A stretch of DNA of 10,090 bases from UBA7312 sp002715345 (GTDB taxonomy: Bacteria > Bacteroidota > Bacteroidia > Flavobacteriales > UBA7312): contig CAXGIQ010000046.1 of the NCBI GenBank assembly GCA_964009845.1, forward strand, positions 1 to 10,090, given 5' to 3'. Shown here piece after piece: positions 1-6,325 of this stretch; positions within the stretch are counted from its first letter, which is position 1; every line of letters begins with the position of its first letter. The position numbers were made by a program, and so were the translations under genes. A model generated the notes under the pieces. That model was not told where the DNA came from. It was given only the letters and a program-made list of their open reading frames with translations, and did no database searches.

Positions 1-1623
1 TCTCTTTCGGTTGGAGTAATTCTTTTCGAAGGCGGTTTAACTCTTAAGTTTAAAGAAGTTCGGAAAATAGCAGGCGTAGTACGTAATTTACTAATTATCG
101 GTTCCGTAATAATGCTTGTAGGAGGTGCACTAGCAGCACACTATATTTTAGACATGGATTATCGAGTAGGTCTGTTATTTGGTTCTCTTATCATAGTAAC
201 AGGTCCTACAGTTATTGCTCCCATTTTACAAAGTGTACGTCCCAATAGAAATGTTAGTACTATTTTAAAGTGGGAAGGTATCATCATTGACCCTATTGGA
301 GCTTTAGTGGCAGTATTGGTTTATGAGCTATTCTTTGTTGCGAGTATGGGTGTTGGACATCATGATGTTGGACTAACACAAATGGTCCTCAAAACTTTCT
401 TTTTAACTGTATGTGTGGGGTCGTTTTTTGGTTTATTTTCTGGATGGGCCTTAAATACACTATTACGTAAAAACTTAATTCCTCATTTCTTAATAAATGT
501 ATTATCGTTGGCCTTTGTGATTTTTGCTTTCGCTGGAGCAGATTCTCTGCAACCAGAATCAGGACTTTTATCAGTAACAGTTATGGGTATTTTTTTAGCT
601 AATGTAAAAACACCTAACATTGATAAAATATTAGATTTTAAAGAGAGTTTAACTGTAATTTTAATTTCTGTTTTATTCATTATTTTGGCATCTAATCTTA
701 AATTTGAACAATTACTCTCACTAGAAAAAAACTCACTTTATGTATTTTTAATTGTTGTTTTTTTACTACGTCCACTAGTTGTATGGCTAAGTGCAATTGG
801 TTCTGATTTAAATTGGAGAGAAAAAGCATTTATAGCATGGATTGGTCCAAAGGGAATTGTTGCTGCAGCAGTTGCCTCATTGTTTTCACTTTATCTTTTA
901 TCAGATAAAATTCATTTACCAGATGAGTTAAGATCTGATGTAGAGTTATTAGTTCCCTTAACTTTTATGATTATTTTGGGAACAGTAACTCTTAATGGCT
1001 TATCCGCTAAGCCTGTAGCAAAATTGCTTGAAGTGATTGGCGAAGATAAAAATGGATTTTTGATTGTTGGTGCTAATGAGGGTTGTATATCAATAGCTAA
1101 ATATTTGGAAAATAAAGGTTTTCCAACTACACTAATAGATTTATCTTCAGAGAATGTTCGTCATGCTAAAGCTGAAGGATTAAATGCTGAGGAGCGCAAT
1201 ATCTTGGCAGAAGAAAATGAAGATTTAAATTTAGAAGATGCCGGCTACGTATTAGCATTAACATCAAGTAATGATGTGAATATTTTTGCTTGTAGAAAAC
1301 TTAAAATTGATATTGGAGAGCGTATTTTTCGTTTAATAACTGGAAATGAAATTAAGTTTTCTGCATTAACTAGACCAAAAAACATTTTGTTTGGAGAAAA
1401 TACTGACTACATCGAATTTATCGAGTTAATTCGAAGATACCCAGATATTCAAGAAGTTAAGATTGAAAATCAAGAGCATTTAGAAAAAATGATAAATAAA
1501 TCATCAGACGATTTCATTCCATTACTAGTTCTAAGGGGGACTAGTATATTTATGAAGACTGTTCGTTTTGATTATCAGTTTACAAAAGGAGATACATTAG
1601 CTTACATTGGAAAATTAGACTAA
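1..1623 (+). CDS. CPA1-family Na+(K+)/H+ antiporter with C-terminal RCK/TrkA-N-like domain (5'-partial)
   Basis: Frame 1 is open from the first base, so the gene starts left of the window; 540 residues are visible. The internal ATG at 112 is not the start, because conserved antiporter sequence (FEGGLTL, visible residues 9-15) precedes it. The N-terminal two thirds is a polytopic membrane domain (about ten hydrophobic segments to residue ~335) with CPA1 motifs: TGPTVIAPIL (67-76), WEGIIIDPIGA (91-101; Asp98 is the likely ion-site acid) and GPKGIVAAAVASLF (282-295). A soluble domain follows: GFLIVGANEG at 352-361 is a degenerate Rossmann loop and Asp380 ends the second strand, as in NAD-binding TrkA-N/RCK domains. 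Residues ~483-540 resemble an RCK_C lobe. By family, it exchanges Na+ or K+ for H+ at the inner membrane, probably gated by a nucleotide or other ligand on the RCK part. The cation is not predictable. miaE begins at the base after the stop codon. Confidence 0.9.
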   Translation, partial: SLSVGVILFEGGLTLKFKEVRKIAGVVRNLLIIGSVIMLVGGALAAHYILDMDYRVGLLFGSLIIVTGPTVIAPILQSVRPNRNVSTILKWEGIIIDPIGALVAVLVYELFFVASMGVGHHDVGLTQMVLKTFFLTVCVGSFFGLFSGWALNTLLRKNLIPHFLINVLSLAFVIFAFAGADSLQPESGLLSVTVMGIFLANVKTPNIDKILDFKESLTVILISVLFIILASNLKFEQLLSLEKNSLYVFLIVVFLLRPLVVWLSAIGSDLNWREKAFIAWIGPKGIVAAAVASLFSLYLLSDKIHLPDELRSDVELLVPLTFMIILGTVTLNGLSAKPVAKLLEVIGEDKNGFLIVGANEGCISIAKYLENKGFPTTLIDLSSENVRHAKAEGLNAEERNILAEENEDLNLEDAGYVLALTSSNDVNIFACRKLKIDIGERIFRLITGNEIKFSALTRPKNILFGENTDYIEFIELIRRYPDIQEVKIENQEHLEKMINKSSDDFIPLLVLRGTSIFMKTVRFDYQFTKGDTLAYIGKLD

Positions 1624-2205
1624 ATGTTAGGATTAAAATTACCAACAGATCCACGTTGGGTAAACATAGCTGAAAAAAATATTGAGGAGATTTTAATAGA
1701 TCATGCATTTTGTGAACAAAAAGCGGCTTCAACAGCTATTTCTTTTATCGTAGGCTATCCAGAATATTCTGAATTAGTAACGGCTATGGCGGCTCTTGCT
1801 AAAGAAGAAATGAGTCATTTTCATTTAGTACATCAAAAACTATTGGATAGAGGCTTGTCTTTAGGAAGAGAAAGAAAAGATCAATATGTACACGAAATAA
1901 TGGATTTTTTTCCTAAAAATAAACATAGAGAAGCGAAATTGATTCACCGATTATTAACTGCTGCATTGATTGAAGCACGTTCATGTGAAAGGTTTAGAGT
2001 ACTTTCTGAAAATTTAACTGATCAAGAATTAGCTAAATTTTACAGAGATCTAATGGTAAGTGAAGCTAATCATTACACTTTGTTTTTGAAGTTCGCTCGT
2101 CAGTATGGAGATAGAGAAGAAGTAGATTCTTTGTGGCAATCGCTTTTAGACTATGAAGCAAAGATAATTTCAAAGTATGGAAAGAAAGAATTCATACACG
2201 GATAA
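1624..2205 (+). CDS. miaE: tRNA-(ms2io6A37) hydroxylase MiaE, non-haem diiron monooxygenase
   Basis: The 193-residue protein matches MiaE in length and pattern. The family hydroxylates the isopentenyl side chain of 2-methylthio-N6-isopentenyladenosine at tRNA position 37, using O2 and a ferritin-like diiron centre, after MiaA and MiaB have acted. All six expected iron ligands are visible in E...ExxH...E...ExxH order: Glu31 (in CEQKAAS), Glu62 and His65 (EEMSHF), Glu117 (IEARSCERF), Glu147 and His150 (SEANHY). The rest looks all-helical. The ATG abuts the antiporter stop (TAAATG), giving MLGLKLPTDPRW, a normal MiaE start, and suggests translational coupling. gcvT follows after 31 bp. The protein is cytoplasmic. 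Nothing appears truncated, and the complete ligand set supports an active enzyme that needs oxygen. Confidence 0.93.
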   Translation: MLGLKLPTDPRWVNIAEKNIEEILIDHAFCEQKAASTAISFIVGYPEYSELVTAMAALAKEEMSHFHLVHQKLLDRGLSLGRERKDQYVHEIMDFFPKNKHREAKLIHRLLTAALIEARSCERFRVLSENLTDQELAKFYRDLMVSEANHYTLFLKFARQYGDREEVDSLWQSLLDYEAKIISKYGKKEFIHG

Positions 2206-2236
2206 ATAACAATATTTGTTTCTTTAAATTTGAAGA

Positions 2237-3319
2237 ATGAAGAATACAGCATTATCTCATATTCATAAAGCATTAGGAGCTAAAATGGTCCCTTTTGCAG
2301 GCTATAATATGCCGGTACAGTACGAAGGTGTAACAGCCGAACATTTATGTGTTAGGGCTGGTGTTGGTGTGTTTGATGTCTCGCACATGGGCGAGTTTTT
2401 TGTGCGTGGCACAGGAGCTACTGATTTAATTCAAAGAATCACTTCTAATGATATAAGTAAGCTCTTCAACGGAAAGGTGCAATACTCCTGTTTTCCAAAC
2501 TTAGAGTTAGGAATTATAGATGACCTATTGGTTTATCGCATTAGTGAAGAAGTGTATATGTTGGTAGTTAACGCATCCAATATTAATAAAGATTGGAATT
2601 GGATTCAGCAGTTTAATACAGAAGGGGTAGAAATAAAAAATAAATCGGATGACATTTCTTTATTGGCGATACAAGGACCAAAAGCGGCAGAAGCGCTACA
2701 GTCTTTAACAAATATAGATTTGGCTAATATGGCTTATTATACCTTTGAGAAAGGTAATTTTGCAGGTGTAAATAATGTGTTGATTTCTGCAACAGGATAT
2801 ACAGGAGCTGGAGGTTTTGAAATTTATTTTCCGAATGAAGTAGCAGAGCAAATTTGGAATGCTGTTTTTGATGCAGGAAAGGATTGTGGAATAAAGCCAA
2901 TAGGCCTAGCTGCAAGAGATACTTTACGTTTGGAAATGGGCTTCTGTCTGTACGGAAACGATATTGATGACACCACCTCTCCACTAGAAGCCGGATTAGG
3001 TTGGATTACCAAGTTTACGAATAAATTCAATAATTCTGAAGCATTACAAAAACAAAAGGAAGAGGGCGTAAGTAGAAGGTTGGTAGGTTTTGAATTGTTA
3101 GACAGAGGTATTCCTAGAAAAGATTACGAAATAGCAGATGCAAAAGGTAACATTATAGGGATGGTAACTTCTGGAACACAATCGCCATCTTTGCAAAAAG
3201 CCATTGGTATGGGGTATGTGCAAAAGGCATTTGCAAAAGCCGACACAGAAATTTATATACAAGTGCGTAAAAAATCATTGAAAGCAAAGGTGGTTATTCT
3301 GCCTTTCTACAAAGGATAA
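2237..3319 (+). CDS. gcvT: Glycine cleavage system T protein (aminomethyltransferase)
   Basis: GcvT takes the aminomethyl group from lipoylated H protein and, with tetrahydrofolate, releases ammonia and forms 5,10-methylene-THF. The 360-residue length is typical. Visible motifs include AGYNMPVQYEGV (21-32), FDVSHMGE (46-53), the IIDDLLVY segment (93-100) whose Asp pair includes the expected catalytic/folate-site acid, GLAARDTLRLEMGF (223-236), and a C-terminal GCV_T_C domain from ~278 with GMVTSGTQSPSL followed by GMGYV. The start gives MKNTALSHIHKALGAKMVPF, the usual beginning for this family in Bacteroidota; there is no strong Shine-Dalgarno, as expected there. The stop overlaps the comB start by one base (TAATG). 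The genes for P, H and L proteins are not in the window, so the system must be scattered. The enzyme is cytoplasmic. Confidence 0.96.
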   Translation: MKNTALSHIHKALGAKMVPFAGYNMPVQYEGVTAEHLCVRAGVGVFDVSHMGEFFVRGTGATDLIQRITSNDISKLFNGKVQYSCFPNLELGIIDDLLVYRISEEVYMLVVNASNINKDWNWIQQFNTEGVEIKNKSDDISLLAIQGPKAAEALQSLTNIDLANMAYYTFEKGNFAGVNNVLISATGYTGAGGFEIYFPNEVAEQIWNAVFDAGKDCGIKPIGLAARDTLRLEMGFCLYGNDIDDTTSPLEAGLGWITKFTNKFNNSEALQKQKEEGVSRRLVGFELLDRGIPRKDYEIADAKGNIIGMVTSGTQSPSLQKAIGMGYVQKAFAKADTEIYIQVRKKSLKAKVVILPFYKG

Positions 3320-4044
3320 TGAGTGAGAAAAGACAATTAAGAGTATGTTTAACACCGGCATTATTTCCCTTATATGCCGATCGTAAAAGCATTGTGGTGG
3401 TAGTAGATGTCCTACGCGCCACTTCTGCCATGTGTACTGCTTTTCATCATGGAATGGACAAGATAATTCCTGTTTCTACAGTAGAAGAAGCATTAGATTA
3501 TAGAGATGGGGAAGACCACATTTTAGCTGCTGAGCGAAACGGTAAGCAGGTAAGGGGTTTCGATTTTGGAAACTCACCTTTGCAATACCAAGAGCATGAT
3601 GTAAAAGGCAAAACTTTGGTAATGACTACCACCAATGGTACTAAAGCCATTAATATTGCCAAGCGAGATCATCAAGTGGTTATAGGTTCTTTTTTAAACA
3701 TCGATGCCTTAACAGATTGGTTGGCTAAACAAAACAAAGATGTAGTAGTGCTTTGTGCAGGCTGGAAGAACGATTTCTGTTTTGAAGATGCCCTTTTTGC
3801 AGGAGCACTTACTGAAAAACTATTGAAAACAAAACTATTCGAATCGGATAGTGATTCGGCTAATGGTTCGCGCATGATTTACATCAGAGCCAAAGACGAT
3901 ATGTTCCGCTTTTTAGGAGTTTCTCAACACCGCCAACGATTGGCACACCTGAATATTGAGGAGGATGTAAAATTTTGCTTACAGAAGAACATTACTACTG
4001 TCATTCCTGTTTTAAAGAATGATGAACTAGTCTTAGCAGAATGA
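3319..4044 (+). CDS. comB: ComB family protein, probable 2-phosphosulfolactate phosphatase
   Basis: The 241-residue protein carries the ComB family blocks in order: SIVVVVDVLRATSA (24-37), AERNGKQVRGFDFGNSP (71-87), TTTNGTKA (103-110) and VLCAGWKNDFCFEDALFAG (144-162). In methanogens ComB is a Mg2+-dependent phosphatase turning 2-phosphosulfolactate into sulfolactate, an early coenzyme M precursor. Coenzyme M is not expected here, so the family is clear but the substrate is inferred: sulfolactate for another sulfonate, or a different phosphorylated acid. The ATG shares a base with the gcvT stop, indicating coupled translation, yet no direct metabolic link to glycine cleavage is evident. The gene is followed by a terminator-like hairpin at 4072-4106. 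There is no signal peptide, so it should be cytoplasmic. Confidence 0.88.
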   Translation: MSEKRQLRVCLTPALFPLYADRKSIVVVVDVLRATSAMCTAFHHGMDKIIPVSTVEEALDYRDGEDHILAAERNGKQVRGFDFGNSPLQYQEHDVKGKTLVMTTTNGTKAINIAKRDHQVVIGSFLNIDALTDWLAKQNKDVVVLCAGWKNDFCFEDALFAGALTEKLLKTKLFESDSDSANGSRMIYIRAKDDMFRFLGVSQHRQRLAHLNIEEDVKFCLQKNITTVIPVLKNDELVLAE

Positions 4045-4071
4045 AAATCTGCTTATTAATTTTATTACTTC

Positions 4072-4106
4072 AGCCTCCTATGGACTTTGCCGGATGGGGC
4101 TTTTTT
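4072..4106 (+). terminator. Likely intrinsic terminator after comB
   Basis: AGCCTC (4072-4077) can pair with GGGGCT (4096-4101) in a six-base-pair stem with one T-G pair and an 18-nt loop, directly followed by a T run (4101-4106). It lies 28 bp after the comB stop, where the plus-strand block ends. The stem is short with a long loop, so efficiency is uncertain. Confidence 0.55.
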
Positions 4107-4175
4107 GTACAATAAAGGATATAAATAATATGAAAAGCATTTTTTTTCATACTTAAAATATACAAAAAAGCCCCA
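4095..4175. repeat. Perfect 15-nt inverted repeat joining the two convergent terminators
   Basis: TGGGGCTTTTTTGTA at 4095-4109 is the exact reverse complement of TACAAAAAAGCCCCA at 4161-4175. Each arm is the 3' stem side plus U-tract of one of the opposing terminators. The 51-nt centre is AT-rich and contains a further weak 8-bp hairpin (4129-4136 with 4144-4151). Transcripts that read through from either side could fold across the whole element. Confidence 0.8.
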
Positions 4176-4190
4176 CTCTCAAGAGTAGGG
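4164..4190 (-). terminator. Intrinsic terminator of the minus-strand block
   Basis: Read on the minus strand, CCCTACTC (4190-4183), loop TTGA (4182-4179) and GAGTGGGG (4178-4171) form an eight-base-pair stem with one T-G pair. A C and six T residues (4169-4164) follow. This is a textbook rho-independent terminator located 26 bp after the stop of the beta-barrel gene, and probably ends all transcripts that reach it from the right. Confidence 0.85.
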
Positions 4191-4216
4191 ACTATGTGCC
4201 TGAACAATTGTTTTTG

Positions 4217-5089
4217 TTATAGGTATACTGATAATCCGATAGAGAAGTTTATACCACTGTTACTATTAGTTCTCTCTGTTGATTTGTCTCCAAAATCTAA
4301 AATAATAGGGTGTTGCACCTCTTGCTCAATCACTTTAGTCTCTGTATTAAGCATGTAGTAATTAAACTGTGGTTCTATCGAAAACATATCGTTTACCCAC
4401 AATTCGTACCCCAATCCAAAATTCATTTTGGCATGTTTATGTTCCATGGTATTGGTGGTAAAGTTTACATCATCTTTTATTTCTTCTTTACCAGATCCAT
4501 ACTCATAAGATGCATCAATAAACACAGCGCTTTGTCCTACAGGGATGTAGTATCTGGCAAAAGGAGCTAGTTTAAGCATACTTCTTTTTAGTGTTAAATC
4601 GTTGTTGTTAGATGAAGCTATTAAATTGTACAAATCATGATAATACAGCCCATAGCTTGCGCCCATATAATCTACATTAGGAAGTTGTACAAACCAGCCA
4701 GACAAGCTATCTAAACTAGCATTTACCACAGCGGGGTCATTCTTGGTTTTAAAAACCGTATTTTCGTTAGAAAAACCTGCGCCTAAACCAAGTAAAAAGT
4801 TGTCAGCTACAAAATAACCTGCTCTTGCATTGAAGTCAATTAGGCTATTTTTATCTTGTTGAATCTGAAAAGTGTAAGGAAACAAGAAAGCTAGATTTAA
4901 AATATCTGTATCGGCTACCAATGTGTCTTTAAAATCGGTAAAGCTTACATCAATGGTTCGTTCCAATCCGGTGTTGGAGTTAAAGCCAAAACTACTACTT
5001 GATGCACCTATAAACCAATTTCCTTTGTCGTTTTGTGCAAAAGCTATCTGACAAACAGAAATGGTTAAAACTAATAGAATTTTCTTCAT
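4217..5089 (-). CDS. Secreted outer-membrane beta-barrel protein of unknown function
   Basis: The 290-residue protein begins with a clear signal peptide (MKKILLVLTISVCQIAFA, likely cleaved after Ala18) and continues QNDKGNWFIGASSSSFGF, an opening common in Bacteroidota porin-like barrels. The body alternates short amphipathic strands with polar loops: ADNFLLGLGAGF, APFARYYIPVGQSAVFIDASYEYGSG, AKMNFGLGYELWVNDMFSIEPQFNYYML. It ends in a strand, GINFSIGLSVYL, consistent with barrel insertion by the BAM machinery. There is no type IX C-terminal domain, SusC/TonB plug or OmpA peptidoglycan-binding domain. A general outer-membrane beta-barrel or small porin is the safest reading and the substrate is unknown. 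It is the last gene of the minus-strand block, 43 bp after dnaN, with its own possible promoter box in that gap and a strong terminator behind it. Confidence 0.75.
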   Translation of the reverse strand: MKKILLVLTISVCQIAFAQNDKGNWFIGASSSSFGFNSNTGLERTIDVSFTDFKDTLVADTDILNLAFLFPYTFQIQQDKNSLIDFNARAGYFVADNFLLGLGAGFSNENTVFKTKNDPAVVNASLDSLSGWFVQLPNVDYMGASYGLYYHDLYNLIASSNNNDLTLKRSMLKLAPFARYYIPVGQSAVFIDASYEYGSGKEEIKDDVNFTTNTMEHKHAKMNFGLGYELWVNDMFSIEPQFNYYMLNTETKVIEQEVQHPIILDFGDKSTERTNSNSGINFSIGLSVYL

Positions 5090-5111
5090 TATAAATGATT
5101 TGTTAGATGTG

Positions 5112-5119
5112 CGAATATA
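5112..5119 (-). promoter_or_regulatory. Possible -7 box for the beta-barrel gene
   Basis: TATATTCG on the minus strand is one mismatch from the Bacteroidota -7 consensus TAnnTTTG and lies 22 bp before the ATG at 5089. No TTG sits at the expected -33 spacing, so support is weak. It would let the gene be expressed separately from dnaN. Confidence 0.25.
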
Positions 5120-5132
5120 CTAAAATCCAATT

Positions 5133-6254
5133 TTATTGATTAAGCATCACGGGCATTACCAGCATAAGGGTTTGTTCACCATCCTCTTGTCCATCTTGTG
5201 GAATAAGGATTCCGGCTCTGTTTGGTGCGCTCATTTCTAAGTTTATTTGCTCGGAAGTTAGATTGTTAATCATTTCCATTAGAAACTTAGAGTTAAAGCC
5301 AATTTCCATGTCTTCTCCAGTATATTGACAATTTAATCGTTCGTGTGCTTCGTTAGAAAAATCTAAATCTTCAGATGAAATACTAAGTTCAGTCCCCGCT
5401 ACTTTAAGTCGAATTTGATGTGTTGTTTTGTTTGCAAAAATTGCTACCCTTCTTACTGCATTGTAAAAAGCTATTCTATCAACTGTTAAAACATTGGGAT
5501 TTTCCTTTGGTATAACAGCTTCGTAATTAGGGTATTTTCCATCTATTAAGCGGCATACAAGCTTTACATTAGCAAAACTGAAATGTGCATTAGTTTCGTT
5601 GTACTCTATCACAACTTCATCATCAGTTACTAAAGTGTTTTTGAGAAGAGTCAGAGGTTTTTTAGGTAAAATAAATGATGCGGTGCTTTCAGCAGCAGCA
5701 TCCGTACGTACATATTTTACAAGTTTATGTGCATCGGTAGCAACAAAAGTACATCCTTCTGCCGACAACTCACAAAACACACCAGACATAATTGGTCTTA
5801 ACTCGTCATTTCCTGTAGCAAACAAGGTTTTGTTAATTGCTTCTGATAAAATAACTGATGACAAAGTGGTGCTAGTAGGATTTTCCATAGTTGGTGTTTT
5901 AGGGAATTCATTACCGTTTTGACCTGCTAATTTGTACTTTCCATTATCGGAGCCTATTTCAATACCAAAAGTGTTTTTATCAATTAGAAAAGTGAGTGGC
6001 TGATCGCTAAACGTTTTCAAAATATCCATTAATAGCTTTGCTGGAATAGCAATATTTCCTTCTTCACTAGCTTCCGTATTATTTATATGAGTGGTCATTG
6101 TTGTTTCTAAATCAGATGCAGAAACAATCAATTCATTAGATTTAACTTCAAACAAAAAATTATCCAAAATAGGCAGTGTATTGCTAGAGTTTAACACCCC
6201 ACTTACCGCTTGTAATTGTTTTAAAAGTTGCGAGCTTGATACAATAAATTTCAT
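5133..6254 (-). CDS. dnaN: DNA polymerase III beta subunit (sliding clamp)
   Basis: DnaN forms the dimeric ring that holds DNA polymerase III on DNA and serves as a docking platform for repair and replication-control proteins. The 373-residue length fits the three-domain clamp (~1-120, ~128-245, ~246-373). Typical sequence includes MKFIVSSSQLLKQLQAVSGV at the start, RPIMSGVF (153-160), ATDAHKLV (172-179), LIDGKYPNYEAVIP (236-249, matching the peptide-pocket region of other clamps) and the terminal strand LMLVMPVM (363-370), equivalent to the C-terminal VMPMRL of the E. coli clamp but with LNQ after it. The start is unambiguous. It lies 71 bp after the DUF4340-like gene on the same strand, with a good -7 box in that gap. 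dnaA, recF and gyrB are not adjacent, so this is not a classic dnaA-dnaN origin cluster. Confidence 0.97.
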   Translation of the reverse strand: MKFIVSSSQLLKQLQAVSGVLNSSNTLPILDNFLFEVKSNELIVSASDLETTMTTHINNTEASEEGNIAIPAKLLMDILKTFSDQPLTFLIDKNTFGIEIGSDNGKYKLAGQNGNEFPKTPTMENPTSTTLSSVILSEAINKTLFATGNDELRPIMSGVFCELSAEGCTFVATDAHKLVKYVRTDAAAESTASFILPKKPLTLLKNTLVTDDEVVIEYNETNAHFSFANVKLVCRLIDGKYPNYEAVIPKENPNVLTVDRIAFYNAVRRVAIFANKTTHQIRLKVAGTELSISSEDLDFSNEAHERLNCQYTGEDMEIGFNSKFLMEMINNLTSEQINLEMSAPNRAGILIPQDGQEDGEQTLMLVMPVMLNQ

Positions 6255-6280
6255 CTCTTAAAATGTGTTTTGATACTGAA

Positions 6281-6288
6281 CAAATATA
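6281..6288 (-). promoter_or_regulatory. dnaN: Probable dnaN promoter -7 box
   Basis: TATATTTG on the minus strand matches the Bacteroidota -7 consensus TAnnTTTG exactly and lies 27 bp before the dnaN ATG, giving an expected leader of about 20 nt. I see no TTG at the usual -33 distance, so this is a moderate call. A 5-bp inverted repeat (TAGAT 6287-6291, ATCTA 6299-6303) overlaps its upstream edge. Confidence 0.45.
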
Positions 6289-6325
6289 GATTTTTTATAT
6301 CTAGGGTACGAGCTAATTTTATTAA

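Noticed and set aside
112..114. ATG at 112 as start of the antiporter
   Set aside because: The frame is open to base 1 and encodes conserved CPA1 sequence (FEGGLTL) upstream, so the true start is outside the window.
2225..2232. TAAATTTG, a match to the -7 consensus just before gcvT
   Set aside because: It ends only 4 bp before the ATG and has no TTG at the -33 spacing; a promoter here would give a leaderless message, so chance in AT-rich DNA is more likely.
2724..3030. Antisense open frames inside gcvT
   Set aside because: They lie opposite a well-conserved gene, show no recognisable domain and have compositions expected of shadow frames.
4129..4151. AT-rich hairpin (8-bp stem) between the two terminators
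   Set aside because: The stem has only one G-C pair on each side and no following T-tract of its own; it is probably a by-product of A/T runs.
5599..5922. 107-codon plus-strand frame opposite dnaN
   Set aside because: It is the complement of conserved clamp sequence and has no start context or family pattern of its own.
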